From positions 1 through 64,000 of the forward strand of contig NZ_FOKF01000013.1 of the NCBI RefSeq assembly GCF_900111995.1: 64,000 nt of DNA, in the 5' to 3' direction. Positions 41,784 to 50,287 of the stretch are shown piece by piece. Below the pieces are notes generated by a model that was given only the letters and a program-made list of their open reading frames with translations, was not told where the DNA came from and made no database searches. The position numbers were made by a program, and so were the translations under genes. Source of the stretch: Collimonas sp. OK607 (GTDB lineage Bacteria > Pseudomonadota > Gammaproteobacteria > Burkholderiales > Burkholderiaceae_D). Each line of letters starts with the position of its first letter. Within the stretch, counting starts at the first letter, position 1.

Positions 41784-44200
41784 CAGCCATTCCTTCGCAA
41801 GGCATGCTGCAGTTGGCGGCCGGCCGTGGCGCCCCATTGCTGCGCGGTTTCTCGGGACGAGCCAGCGGGCGGCGTGACCTGTACGGTGACGTAGGTGTCC
41901 CCGCGTGCGGCCGAGGCTGCTTGCGGCGTGACGGTGCCGCCTTGGCTGCCCATCATCAAATACTGCTTGCCGCCCGACGCCAGCAACTCGGGCTGGCCGC
42001 TCTCGTTGACTTCGTAGAGTCCGCCCGATGAGACGGGGCCGCCGAGAGCGCGCCCCGGCGCGGTGCCGAAGGCATTGGTGAGATTCATCATGTTGTCCAA
42101 CGCATCGCCACCCATCGAGCTGGCCACCGCAGCAGTTCCAGACGTCCCGAACAGGGCGCCCGCCGCCATGCCGGCCAGGTTGGTGAGCCAGCCACTGCCT
42201 CCCCCGTTGCCGCCACCACCGATCGCAGCGGCGATCTGTTGCTTGATGATGATGCGGGTGATGTCGGCCACAATTGAGTCGGCCAGGTTTTTGAAACTGA
42301 GCTTGCCGGTGGTGACGAAGGTGACGAGTGCGTCCTCCATACCCTGGAAGGCACGGGTCATCGCATTTTCAATATGCAAGGCGCTGTTGGTGGCATCCTC
42401 CTGGTATTTGCGAACCGCTTCGGAAGCGCCAAATATCGCATCACGCTGCCGGTTGTAGGACAGCTCGATGATGGACGTGGCGGCGGCCGTTTGTAGGGCT
42501 GCCTGCGCGACGGCTGCGGAGGTATCGGCCTCGGGATCGAGTTTCTTCAGGCGATAAATCCGCTCTTCCAAGTCCATCTGGATTTTTCGTGCAGCGGTGA
42601 GCTTCTCGACTTCGAGAGTGTTTCTCCCCATCAGGTCGATCTGAAACAGTGCCTGCTCATTGGCAATGCTGTCGGTCCGGGTGCGTTCGGTTGTGGCCAG
42701 GTCGAATTGCCGCTGAACTGCCAGCAGACGGTTTTGCGAATCACCGAGTTGTTTGTTGACTTCGATCTCGGCAGCGGCGCGCTTTTTCTTGGCCTCGGCA
42801 ATTTTGTTGCGGCCGTCTTGCCGTTCAACCTCTTTTTCCGCCTGATTGACATAGGCCTGGATGGCTGCAATCTCTTTGTCGTAGGCCGCCTGCACCACTT
42901 GCAGGTTGTCTGTCAGCAGGGCTTGCTTTTTCTGCTCAGCCTCTCGCAGCGAGAAATATTCGAGATTGCGGTAAAAATCCAGGTACTGCTCACGCGTTTG
43001 CAGCTGCGTTTTTTCGGCAGCAATGATGTCTTCCTGGGCTTTGAGCTGGCCCTCGAGCAGCTTTTTGGCGGGATCGTCCTTGGGCCCGGCGTTGGCATTG
43101 CCTAACTTGGATGTGTCAATCCGGCCTCTGGGTGCAGTTTCATGATTCTGCTTGCGCGCGTCTTCGAGTTGCTTGGCCAGACGGGTACTGAAAAGCTGCT
43201 TTTGGAGGATATCGTCGATATCCTTGTACAACTCTTTTCCCACCTGCGAGGCGGCTTTGATTTCGCCCTGACCAAGAAGTACCGCTTGTGCCGCCGCTGC
43301 GCCGATTGTTTTACCGGTGATTTGGACCGCACGCGACACTCCATCAAAAGCATCCACCACGAAGCCCACCACCTTCGCCGCCCCTTCGGCCCAATCGCGA
43401 ATGGAGCCATCCTTGGCCAGACCGTCAATTGATTTGCGCACGCCGTCGTTGGCGTTCTGGGATTCGAGCAATGCCTTGGTGAAGGCATTGAGAACCGGGA
43501 CCAGTTCCAGGCCGATTTTCTTGAAGATCGCATCGGTCGACGCCTTCAGACGCAGCTGGTTTTTCTCCAGCTCATCGGCCGCCTCTGCCTGCTCCTTGGT
43601 AACTTTGACCTGCAGGTCGCCGACCTTCGCCAAGTCCGTCATCACCGGTAATAGGTTGGCGCCGGCTTTGCCGAGCAGCGTTTGGGCAATGACGGTTTTC
43701 TCGACACCATCCTGGTAAGTCGCCATGCGGTCAGCGATCAGCTTGAAAACCTGATCAGGACCTTTGCCCTTCAGGTCATCGACTGCGATGCCGATGGCAT
43801 TGAAGGCGGCGGTCGTTTTCGCGCCACCATTCTGGGCATCGACAATCGCTTTACTGAGTTTTTGCAATCCGCCTGCCAGCGAATCCATGTCGGTACCCGA
43901 CAGCTTGGCCACAGCGGCCAAGCCGGACAGGGACTCGACGGCGGCACCCGTGCGTTCGGACAGCTGCTGCAAACCGGCTGCTGAGGCAATGGCACCTTCG
44001 ATTTTCTCTTTGACTTTGTCAACGGTTGCCCCAAGCGCAAAGCCCAGCCCAATTGCGCCAAGTCCGGTCTTGACCAGGCCGACGGCTTTGTCAATTTGCT
44101 TCATGCGGTCTTCCGCGATCTGCGCGGCCTTGCCCATGTCAGACTGGAACTTGGCAAGGTTGGCGGATAGCTCGACGACAACAGAACCCAATGCGGCCAT
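41783..44200 (-). CDS. Tail tape-measure protein
   Basis: 805 aa. Long helical protein with an N-terminal region typical of tape measures (LGSVVVELSANLAKFQSDMGKAA), a hydrophobic glycine-rich segment near residues 45-60, a coiled-coil middle, and a lambda-family C-terminus (QQIAAAIGGGGNGGGSGW, then GGPVSSGGLYEVNESGQPELL). It sets tail length and is carried in the tube. Length predicts a tail of the order of 100-130 nm if the usual relation holds. Follows the G/GT chaperone pair, as in lambda-like phages. Confidence 0.9.
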   Translation of the reverse strand: MAALGSVVVELSANLAKFQSDMGKAAQIAEDRMKQIDKAVGLVKTGLGAIGLGFALGATVDKVKEKIEGAIASAAGLQQLSERTGAAVESLSGLAAVAKLSGTDMDSLAGGLQKLSKAIVDAQNGGAKTTAAFNAIGIAVDDLKGKGPDQVFKLIADRMATYQDGVEKTVIAQTLLGKAGANLLPVMTDLAKVGDLQVKVTKEQAEAADELEKNQLRLKASTDAIFKKIGLELVPVLNAFTKALLESQNANDGVRKSIDGLAKDGSIRDWAEGAAKVVGFVVDAFDGVSRAVQITGKTIGAAAAQAVLLGQGEIKAASQVGKELYKDIDDILQKQLFSTRLAKQLEDARKQNHETAPRGRIDTSKLGNANAGPKDDPAKKLLEGQLKAQEDIIAAEKTQLQTREQYLDFYRNLEYFSLREAEQKKQALLTDNLQVVQAAYDKEIAAIQAYVNQAEKEVERQDGRNKIAEAKKKRAAAEIEVNKQLGDSQNRLLAVQRQFDLATTERTRTDSIANEQALFQIDLMGRNTLEVEKLTAARKIQMDLEERIYRLKKLDPEADTSAAVAQAALQTAAATSIIELSYNRQRDAIFGASEAVRKYQEDATNSALHIENAMTRAFQGMEDALVTFVTTGKLSFKNLADSIVADITRIIIKQQIAAAIGGGGNGGGSGWLTNLAGMAAGALFGTSGTAAVASSMGGDALDNMMNLTNAFGTAPGRALGGPVSSGGLYEVNESGQPELLASGGKQYLMMGSQGGTVTPQAASAARGDTYVTVQVTPPAGSSRETAQQWGATAGRQLQHALRRNG

Positions 44201-44229
44201 GTAAAAACTCCGTACGTAGATGGATGAAG

Positions 44230-44939
44230 TCAGCTGTCGCGGTTGAACAACTGTTTGATGAGCCGCGATTGCGCCTCTGGGTCTGCCAGCAGCGTGCCAT
44301 CGCTCTCAGTTCTGACTACGCGGTGAGACTGATGCCAGGGAATGAAATCCTCGGGCCGATAGGGCTCGCGCCTGCGCTGGGGATCGCGGTGCAAATTGGC
44401 CAGCGCCGACAGCGCGATACCGTGGCGCTGGTCGGCCAGCTGCTCGCCAAATGGCTCAAGCACCGAATAGGCGCGCCATTCGGTCAGCTCCGCACTGTTG
44501 ATTTCTGTGAGCAGTTGGCGCACGGTCTTGCCCAGCGCCAGCGCCAAGCGGAAATAAAACCGCCGCTCGGGCTGGCCCGTCAGTTTTTTATCGCGTCGTC
44601 TTGTGCAGCGGCGCCGATGCCATTGATGCGCTGGGCCACATCGAAAACCCGCTCCAGCGCCGCCGCCGATTTTAGCGCCAGGCGCGGGATGTCGGTCACA
44701 TCAAACAGCCGGTTGTTGGCCTCATCGACGAGGGTCAGGGCGACCAGCTTGGCCCGTAAATTGGTCATGTCTGGCTTGCGCGAGCCGTCGGTGGACACGG
44801 TAATCATGCTGGTCTCGAACGCATCGCGATCAAAGCCGGTCATGGTGCGCACCAGCACGGAGCCGCCCCATTCGGGGACATCGACGGCCTCGCTGTGGAG
44901 GTCGGCGGCTTCGAGGATTTGATCTTTAGTCAGCAGCAT
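44230..44939 (-). CDS. Tail assembly chaperone GT fusion made by -1 frameshift
   Basis: The product joins the G frame (44580-44939) and the T frame (44230-44547 and upstream in frame) through a -1 slip at 44583-44589. After the slip the chain reads LTGQPERRFYFRLALALGKT, which matches the usual start of the T part (DUF4035-type, ELTEWRAYSVLEPFG). The T part is about 117 codons and has no good ribosome site of its own; the fusion is therefore the likely product, made at a low ratio to G, as in lambda. Confidence 0.82.
44580..44939 (-). CDS. Tail assembly chaperone G
   Basis: 119 aa. Small alpha/beta protein with MLLTKDQILEAADLHSEAVDVPEWGG, typical of phage tail assembly chaperones (family of the Rhodobacter-type and lambda-like G proteins). 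It binds the tape measure and guides tail-tube polymerisation. It ends at a TGA immediately after the slippery heptamer, so it is made alone in most translation events and as GT in a minority. Two bases downstream of the tail-tube gene's stop (44942). Confidence 0.82.
   Translation of the reverse strand: MLLTKDQILEAADLHSEAVDVPEWGGSVLVRTMTGFDRDAFETSMITVSTDGSRKPDMTNLRAKLVALTLVDEANNRLFDVTDIPRLALKSAAALERVFDVAQRINGIGAAAQDDAIKN
44583..44589 (-). other. -1 ribosomal frameshift slippery heptamer A AAA AAC
   Basis: On the minus strand, the frame of the G protein reads ATA AAA AAC TGA. The seven bases A AAA AAC form the canonical slippery sequence, directly before the G stop (44582-44580). A -1 shift continues in the T frame without any break. 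Downstream structure was not evaluated. Confidence 0.85.
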
Positions 44940-44941
44940 GA

Positions 44942-45580
44942 TTACAATCCTCCGACTGCGCCAGAGATGCGCAGGTCCACGGCGGTTTTAGCAACCGCAT
45001 CGACGCCACCGCCCAGGCTGAATTTTTTGACATAGGCCGAGAAGGTGATGACGGTCGCGTTAGGCAGCGTCAGCTTGAAATTGCTCAGGGTGCCGGAGAT
45101 CTGCCTGGCGCGTAGCGCAATATGGCCGGCGTTGTCACTGTCGTAATCGATCTCGAACGTGAACTGGCCGGGATCGGTCAGGCCAAGCCGGAATTCTTTC
45201 GCGATGCTGTCGAGGTTGGTGACATCGATCTCGGACGCCGAGCCGTCAAAACCGCTGAACGTGCGAACATTGGCGATGTTGGTGAAGGTCGTGGAAGTGG
45301 CACTTCCTGCGGCGGTGATGGTCTTGCCGGTGGTGTCGATGTTGACGGCAAAGGTATTGGCAGTGATGTTGCGCGCACTCACGGTCTGGCCATTTAGCGT
45401 GGCGGCGTCGGTGCCTGTGAAACCAGCCAAGGTGACGACGTCGCCATTGGCGAAGCCATGGGCCGTACTGGTTAGGATGGTCGGGTTGCCGAGCGCGATC
45501 GCGGTGAGCGTTTTGGCGGCGCCGGCACCGGTGCCGATTGCCAGCACGCTGCCTTGAGCAGAGATTGCAGAGGAGGACAT
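44942..45580 (-). CDS. Major tail tube protein
   Basis: 212 aa. Composition and order (before the chaperones and tape measure) fit a siphovirus tail tube protein. Residues 25-90 form a Ig-like/beta insertion (NPTILTSTAHGFANGDVVTLAG) common in phage tubes. The C-terminal part holds the conserved FEIDYDSDNAGHIALRARQ and FSAYVKKFSLGGG segments. The start has a good site (GGAAACCC) 15 bases after a U-tract hairpin. Confidence 0.85.
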   Translation of the reverse strand: MSSSAISAQGSVLAIGTGAGAAKTLTAIALGNPTILTSTAHGFANGDVVTLAGFTGTDAATLNGQTVSARNITANTFAVNIDTTGKTITAAGSATSTTFTNIANVRTFSGFDGSASEIDVTNLDSIAKEFRLGLTDPGQFTFEIDYDSDNAGHIALRARQISGTLSNFKLTLPNATVITFSAYVKKFSLGGGVDAVAKTAVDLRISGAVGGL

Positions 45581-45594
45581 GGGTTTCCTTCAGA

Positions 45595-45618
45595 AATAAA
45601 AAACCCGCCGAAGCGGGT
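45595..45618 (-). terminator. Hairpin with U-tract upstream of the tail-tube gene
   Basis: Minus-strand stem ACCCGC-TTCG-GCGGGT followed by a T-run. It is 15 bases upstream of the tail-tube start and 30 bases after the DUF3168 stop. It could stop or attenuate transcription, or protect the new mRNA 5' end after processing. Confidence 0.75.
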
Positions 45619-45647
45619 GGATGATGAAATGCGGGCTGTAGGTCAAT

Positions 45648-45998
45648 TCAGGGATGCCAGATCGAGTAGTCGATCGAGGCGCGGTGCAGCTTGGCGTCAG
45701 GCTCATAGAAGTCCTGTGACAGGACCGATACGTTTTGCACATTCCAGGCCGCCATCAGTCCATCGATCGCGGCCGCGATGTCCTGCGCCTGGGCGTAAGT
45801 GGTTGCATACACATCCAGCTGAATCCGGGTGTTGATGAGGCCGGAACTGCCATACAGGATGTTTTCTGTGTTGGCAGATACGCGTTGAAAAATCACATAC
45901 GGTCGGGCCACCGCGTCGGGCGCGATCAGGGGATAAACACGTTCAGCGGCCGGCGTGGCGTTGCTTAGCAGCGCGAAGAGTTGCTCTTGGATCGTCAT
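45648..45998 (-). CDS. DUF3168 tail-completion protein
   Basis: 116 aa. The family pattern is clear: VYPLIAPDAVARPYVIFQRVS at the N-terminal part, then RIQLDVYATTYAQAQDIAAAI. DUF3168 proteins close the head-tail joint or complete the tail end. The start overlaps the stop of the HK97-gp10 gene (ATGA). Confidence 0.86.
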   Translation of the reverse strand: MTIQEQLFALLSNATPAAERVYPLIAPDAVARPYVIFQRVSANTENILYGSSGLINTRIQLDVYATTYAQAQDIAAAIDGLMAAWNVQNVSVLSQDFYEPDAKLHRASIDYSIWHP

Positions 45999-46471
45999 TT
46001 CTTGCGCGCCTTGTCGACCTCGTCGGGAATGCGTTTGAGCAGGTAATCCTTGATGGCATCAACGGCAGCCATCTTCTTGGCTTCAAATGCCGGTCGCATG
46101 AAGGGTTTGGCGACCATCTTGCTGGTGCCGAATTCAACGAAGCGTGCATACCAGGCGTCGATGCGTCCCTTTTTGGTCTTTTTGGCGCTCCTGCCTTGGC
46201 GTACACCGACGAAAAACGTTTGCAGCACAGCGCTGGACTTTTCCCGGATCTGCTTTTGGTACAGAGCCCGCTTTAAGGTGCCGGGCGGCGGTTGATCCTT
46301 GATGGGTGGCCCCGAGGGCTGCGGTGCGCGGGTCTTGGCCTCTTCCCGAATGACGGTTGCGCCGGCGTTGACCGCGCCGCGCAGCACGTTTCGGGCAATG
46401 TTGGCGGGCAACTCCTTCATGGCGGCCTGAAGCTCTTTCAGGCCCGAGATATTCTGAAGCTCAGCCATCAT
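45995..46471 (-). CDS. HK97 gp10-like head-tail joining protein
   Basis: 158 aa. The fold is recognisable from LQAAMKELPANIARNVLRGAV near the N-terminus, the basic Lys-rich middle (RQGRSAKKTKKGRI) and YARFVEFGTSKMVAKPFMRPAF near the C-terminus, which is the gp10 signature. Start at the first ATG of ATGATGG (46471; 46468 is equally possible). It overlaps the head-closure stop by 11 bases. Confidence 0.86.
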   Translation of the reverse strand: MMAELQNISGLKELQAAMKELPANIARNVLRGAVNAGATVIREEAKTRAPQPSGPPIKDQPPPGTLKRALYQKQIREKSSAVLQTFFVGVRQGRSAKKTKKGRIDAWYARFVEFGTSKMVAKPFMRPAFEAKKMAAVDAIKDYLLKRIPDEVDKARKK

Positions 46472-46811
46472 TAAGCCCCTCGCTGGCCAGCAAAGTGACG
46501 ACCGCATTGCGCTCGTCCTCGTTCATGCAGGCCTGGATATTGAAAATTCGCCCCTTGTAGAGGGCGCGGTACTCGGCGACGACGCGCGTATCGGAGAAGA
46601 GTGGCTGAAAGCGCACAATGATCTGATGGGACACTTCGCTGACCATCCGTTGTGCGCTTTCCAGTTCACGCCCCGCCAATGGCTGGATATCGGCCCAGAC
46701 CGTGATCAGATCCGTCCAGATCAACTGCTGCTGACCAAAGCTGTCCTGTACGCTGCTGCGACTCTGGATGCGCAGGCGGCGGGACAGTTGGCCTGCCCGT
46801 ACCGAGGTCAT
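46461..46811 (-). CDS. Phage head closure protein
   Basis: 116 aa. SPP1 gp16-type head-closure proteins share GQLSRRLRIQSRS at the start, WADIQPLAGRE in the middle, and YKGRIFNIQACMNEDERN near the end. The protein seals the connector after packaging. It follows the connector gene with an ATGA overlap and precedes the gp10-like gene. Confidence 0.87.
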   Translation of the reverse strand: MTSVRAGQLSRRLRIQSRSSVQDSFGQQQLIWTDLITVWADIQPLAGRELESAQRMVSEVSHQIIVRFQPLFSDTRVVAEYRALYKGRIFNIQACMNEDERNAVVTLLASEGLNDG

Positions 46812-47431
46812 GCCGTCACCACCTTGAATGGATCGAGCAAGCCATCGATGAAGGGCAATGGCTCGATCTTGCCGCGATTGATCAGGGCGACTTCCTCGCG
46901 ATGGGCATAGAGACTGCCCACGCGCAGCTTGATCCAGATCTTGATGCCTTCTGGAACGCTCGCGGCATCGCCATATCCGGCATCAAACGTGACGGACACG
47001 GCACCGATCTGCGGCAGGCAGATCGGCCAGATCCGACCAAATACCGGCGTGATGCGGGCCGGCTCACAGGCAGACTCCACGGTGTAGTCGGTCGCGGGCA
47101 TGGTTTGCAGCACGCTGGCCATGTCTAAATACCCGATGCTTACCACCGACTGCACCGGGCATTTGGGCAGCAGGATGGCGTGCCCGGGCAAGGAAAATAC
47201 CTCGCCGTTGGGCACGCCCATCAGGCTCGGTCCCGGAAAGCTGTCGAGTACCATCTTCCAGCGCGCGGTGATGATCTGCCTGCCGGTCAGCGTCTCTGCC
47301 GCCTGCCGTGCGGCAGAGATCAGCGCCGTGATCAACGCGTCGTCATCCGCAAAATCCACCCTCAGGTGAAGTTTGGCCTCAAGCATCGACACCGGCTCCT
47401 CGGCAGGTGGGGTGACTAGTTGCAAGGGCAT
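46808..47431 (-). CDS. Head-tail connector (phiE125 gp8-like)
   Basis: 207 aa. The N-terminus EEPVSMLEAKLHLRVDFADDDALITALISAA is diagnostic of the gp6/gp8 connector family, with the usual TGRQIITARWKMVLDSFPG follow-up. The family forms the ring between portal and tail. Overlaps the head-closure gene start by 4 bases. Confidence 0.88.
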   Translation of the reverse strand: MPLQLVTPPAEEPVSMLEAKLHLRVDFADDDALITALISAARQAAETLTGRQIITARWKMVLDSFPGPSLMGVPNGEVFSLPGHAILLPKCPVQSVVSIGYLDMASVLQTMPATDYTVESACEPARITPVFGRIWPICLPQIGAVSVTFDAGYGDAASVPEGIKIWIKLRVGSLYAHREEVALINRGKIEPLPFIDGLLDPFKVVTA

Positions 47432-47442
47432 GGATCAGCCGA

Positions 47443-47892
47443 TCACAGCACTTGCGCCACGGCGGCCTGATTACCCGCATCAGCCGGGGCAAAGCGCGGG
47501 TTGACCCCGAGCACTTGTGCCGCAGCGAGGCTGGCTGCCACACCGACGGTGAGCGACAGGCGCACGAAGCCAAAGCCATTCACCGTATCGAGCTCCTCCG
47601 GCCTCAGGTTGATCAGCGCCTGCTTGTTGGAGCCGCTGGCAGCTTGCGTGAGCTGCGTGATCGCCTTGCCGTTGATGTCCTTGGCGCCGGTACCGGCACT
47701 GTCGATGGCCTGCTGCAATTTGGCGTCCAGCGTGGCGTTGGTGCCCAGCGCCCCGGACTGGATGACGGCCAGCAGACCGTGATGGTTGGCCACCGAGATC
47801 CAGCCAGTGGTGGCGGCGCCAGCGGCCTGACTGGCAGGATCGATGGTGGCGAGGACGGCGAGCAGTTCGCTGCCTTTTGCATTGAGAAACAT
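47443..47892 (-). CDS. Phage structural protein of unknown function (149 aa)
   Basis: Located between the connector and the major capsid protein. It is alanine-rich and soluble, with LLAVLATIDPASQAAGAA near the N-terminus and SLAAAQVLGVNPRFAPADAGNQ near the C-terminus. A head decoration or stabilisation protein is possible from position, but no family is recognised. The C-terminus has a hydrophobic stretch, not long enough for a membrane segment. Confidence 0.6.
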   Translation of the reverse strand: MFLNAKGSELLAVLATIDPASQAAGAATTGWISVANHHGLLAVIQSGALGTNATLDAKLQQAIDSAGTGAKDINGKAITQLTQAASGSNKQALINLRPEELDTVNGFGFVRLSLTVGVAASLAAAQVLGVNPRFAPADAGNQAAVAQVL

Positions 47893-47922
47893 TGGATTAC
47901 TCCTTGAGAGTCAGGCGGCGGA

Positions 47923-49224
47923 TCAGCGCGCGCCCAGTTGGATGAAGGGCGACATCGTGGTGCTGCCCTTGGCGGGCGAGATCGCAGCGGTGATCTTCGA
48001 TTGGCCGTCCATGCGGAAGGTCGTGCGAAACGCTGTCAGGTCGGCATCGAAATACAGGTGCATCGAGGTCGCGGTCTGCAACCCACCGGCCTTGGTGATG
48101 GTCTGGTAATACTTGAGGTCAACGAGCAGGATGTCGCCCTGGCTGGAGAAGGTGTTCGCGTGCTGAGAGACGAACACCGGACGCCCGAGCAAGGTGCCGT
48201 AGGGCGACACCTGCAAGCCGCCGACCGGCAGGCCGGTGGGCAGGTAGATCGGGTAATTGCCCAGCGTCAGCGTGAACAGCGCCGGCAGCACATCGTTGTT
48301 GACGATCCAGACCGCATTGGCAAACGAGCCCGCCGGCAGACGCGCGATCATCTTGGCGAGATTTTGCGGCACTAGCGTCTGCGTGGCCTGACCCGATTCC
48401 TTGGCGACCGTCACCGTGGCACCGGCGCTAAGCGCCCCGACCGGCACACCATTGCCGGCGCCGAACAGGATCGACTCATTGGTTTTCCAGCGGATCGAGA
48501 GAGCCACCTTTTCCGGGAGGTAGGTGGTCAGCGCATTGGCATCGTCCAGCAACTCGTCAGTGGTAGGCACCAGTGCCATCAACTTCTTCAGGCGCAGCGT
48601 GGCCAGACCCAGCACGGGCTTGCTCGCCACGGCGGAAGTGGCTTCGCCCTGCCAGTAGGCGCGGATACCATTCGTGCCCCAGGGCGTGGTCTCATCCTTG
48701 GGGAAGGCCATGCTGTTGCCGCTGATTTCAACGTTGTCAGTCAGCGGCAGGAGCGAATCTTCACCGAGGGACAGCTTGAAGATCTCTTGCGAGAACTGCG
48801 GCGGCACCAGGAAACCACCATCTTGGCCAGCAGCCTCGTTGCTGAAGTTGCCGGGTGCGGAGGCACCGACTCCGCCCAGCAGCAGCCGAGCGTCGGTCGA
48901 CTGGCCGGGCTTATCGGCCTGGTAGACGGCCTGCATGAATTCGCCTAGGGACCCGAAGCCGCGCTTGGGATCCGCTTCGCGGTTATCGGTGACGATCGGG
49001 CCAATAGCACTGCTGACACCGATGCGCGCCTCGTCAGCGATCAATGCGGCTTCGCGATCGATTGCAGCAGAGGCGGCATCGATACGCGTGCGCAGTGCAT
49101 CGAAGGCGGTCACTTCTTCGTCGGTCATGTCGCGCCCATCGGCGGCGACGCGATCCGTGAGACTGCGTGCCTCTTTGACCAAGGTGGACTTGCGAGCCTG
49201 AAGCTCGCGCAGTTGCTTACTCAT
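47923..49224 (-). CDS. Major capsid protein, HK97 fold
   Basis: 433 aa from the ATG at 49224 with GGAG 8 bases upstream; the frame is open 20 codons further. Residues 1-100 form the scaffold-like delta domain (coiled coil, LRELQARKSTLVKEARSL and DEEVTAFDALRTRI). The E-loop/P-domain follow (QDGGFLVPPQFSQEIF, PWGTNGIRAYWQGEA). The delta domain is normally removed by the upstream protease before maturation. Confidence 0.93.
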   Translation of the reverse strand: MSKQLRELQARKSTLVKEARSLTDRVAADGRDMTDEEVTAFDALRTRIDAASAAIDREAALIADEARIGVSSAIGPIVTDNREADPKRGFGSLGEFMQAVYQADKPGQSTDARLLLGGVGASAPGNFSNEAAGQDGGFLVPPQFSQEIFKLSLGEDSLLPLTDNVEISGNSMAFPKDETTPWGTNGIRAYWQGEATSAVASKPVLGLATLRLKKLMALVPTTDELLDDANALTTYLPEKVALSIRWKTNESILFGAGNGVPVGALSAGATVTVAKESGQATQTLVPQNLAKMIARLPAGSFANAVWIVNNDVLPALFTLTLGNYPIYLPTGLPVGGLQVSPYGTLLGRPVFVSQHANTFSSQGDILLVDLKYYQTITKAGGLQTATSMHLYFDADLTAFRTTFRMDGQSKITAAISPAKGSTTMSPFIQLGAR

Positions 49225-49243
49225 GAATGGTTCTCCAGAAATG

Positions 49244-49265
49244 AAAAAACCACCCGAAGGTGGTT
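49244..49265 (-). terminator. Hairpin with U-tract upstream of the capsid gene
   Basis: Minus-strand stem AACCACC-TTCG-GGTGGTT followed by TTTTT. It is 20 bases upstream of the capsid start and about 65 bases after the protease stop. It is built like the hairpin at 45595. Confidence 0.75.
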
Positions 49266-49329
49266 GTGGTTTGGGTACGACCAACGGGTCGTGTCAGCGA
49301 TTGGCGCAGCTCAACGGAGCCCGGCCGGA

Positions 49330-50256
49330 TTACAGAATGTCGAGTGCTCTTTGTGCATGGGCGAGGCGGTTTGCTTTGGGCTTGACTATTGCCTTGGCAT
49401 CGCGGCGCATCTTCCTGATGACGTCATCGAACGTTGCAATACCATCGACCATGTTCTGCGCCAGCGCAGCGTCCGCTCCGAGCACGCGGCCCTGGCCCAT
49501 GCCGTCGCGCACTTGGGCGATCGGCACACCACGACCACGCGCGACCGCCTTGGTGAAGCTGGCGTAGTAGTCGTCCACGCGGGACTGCATGAAACCTTGG
49601 GCATCCTCGTCCAGCGGCGCATACGGATTGCCCTCCACCTTGTACTTGCCGGCCGAGATCAATGTCGGCTTGACGCCTTCGGCAGCCATGGCCTGCGAGT
49701 GGTCGAAATGGGCCTGCCACACACCGACGGATCCGACCTCGCCACCCGGCGACACGTAGAACTCCGAGGCAGAGCAGCCGATCCAGTACGCGGCCGACGC
49801 TGCCAGGCTGTTGGCAATGGCCACCACAGGCTTCTGTGAGCGGGCTTGTGTGATCTCATCGGCCAACTCAGACACGCCGTAGACACTGCCGCCCGGGCTG
49901 TCGATGTCGATCAGGATCTGGCTCACGGTGTCGTCGGCCAGTGCCTGACGCAAGGTGGACGCAAACTGCTGGGTGCTAACGCTGCCGGGCCCCGATACGT
50001 CGTCGACCATATTGCCGCGCTGCGTGACAACGCCATACAGCGGCAGGACTGCGATGCCACCACTCGATACTGCAGTGGCCGCTTGGCGACGGGCTTCTCG
50101 GACCGCACGATCGGCATCGATGCCTGCGAGTACATCCGTGCTGGCAGGCACGTTCTGCGACCAGCGCGCCATCACTGCAGTGACCGCATTTAAGCGTTCG
50201 GGCATCAGCGCCCAGGGTGTCGCCAGAAATTCAGCGATCAGCAATTGATGGTTCAT
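49330..50256 (-). CDS. Prohead protease, S49/ClpP-type
   Basis: 308 aa. S49 motifs: the oxyanion/strand core LIDIDSPGGSVYGVSE, the catalytic serine in NSLAASAAYWIGCSA and the lysine in SAGKYKVEGN. N-terminal extension MNHQLLIAEFLATPWAL. It cleaves scaffold/delta regions of the capsid protein. Just downstream of the portal gene and upstream of the capsid gene. Confidence 0.9.
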   Translation of the reverse strand: MNHQLLIAEFLATPWALMPERLNAVTAVMARWSQNVPASTDVLAGIDADRAVREARRQAATAVSSGGIAVLPLYGVVTQRGNMVDDVSGPGSVSTQQFASTLRQALADDTVSQILIDIDSPGGSVYGVSELADEITQARSQKPVVAIANSLAASAAYWIGCSASEFYVSPGGEVGSVGVWQAHFDHSQAMAAEGVKPTLISAGKYKVEGNPYAPLDEDAQGFMQSRVDDYYASFTKAVARGRGVPIAQVRDGMGQGRVLGADAALAQNMVDGIATFDDVIRKMRRDAKAIVKPKANRLAHAQRALDIL

Positions 50257-50287
50257 GGTGTCATCCCAAGTAAAATCAGTGGTGCGG

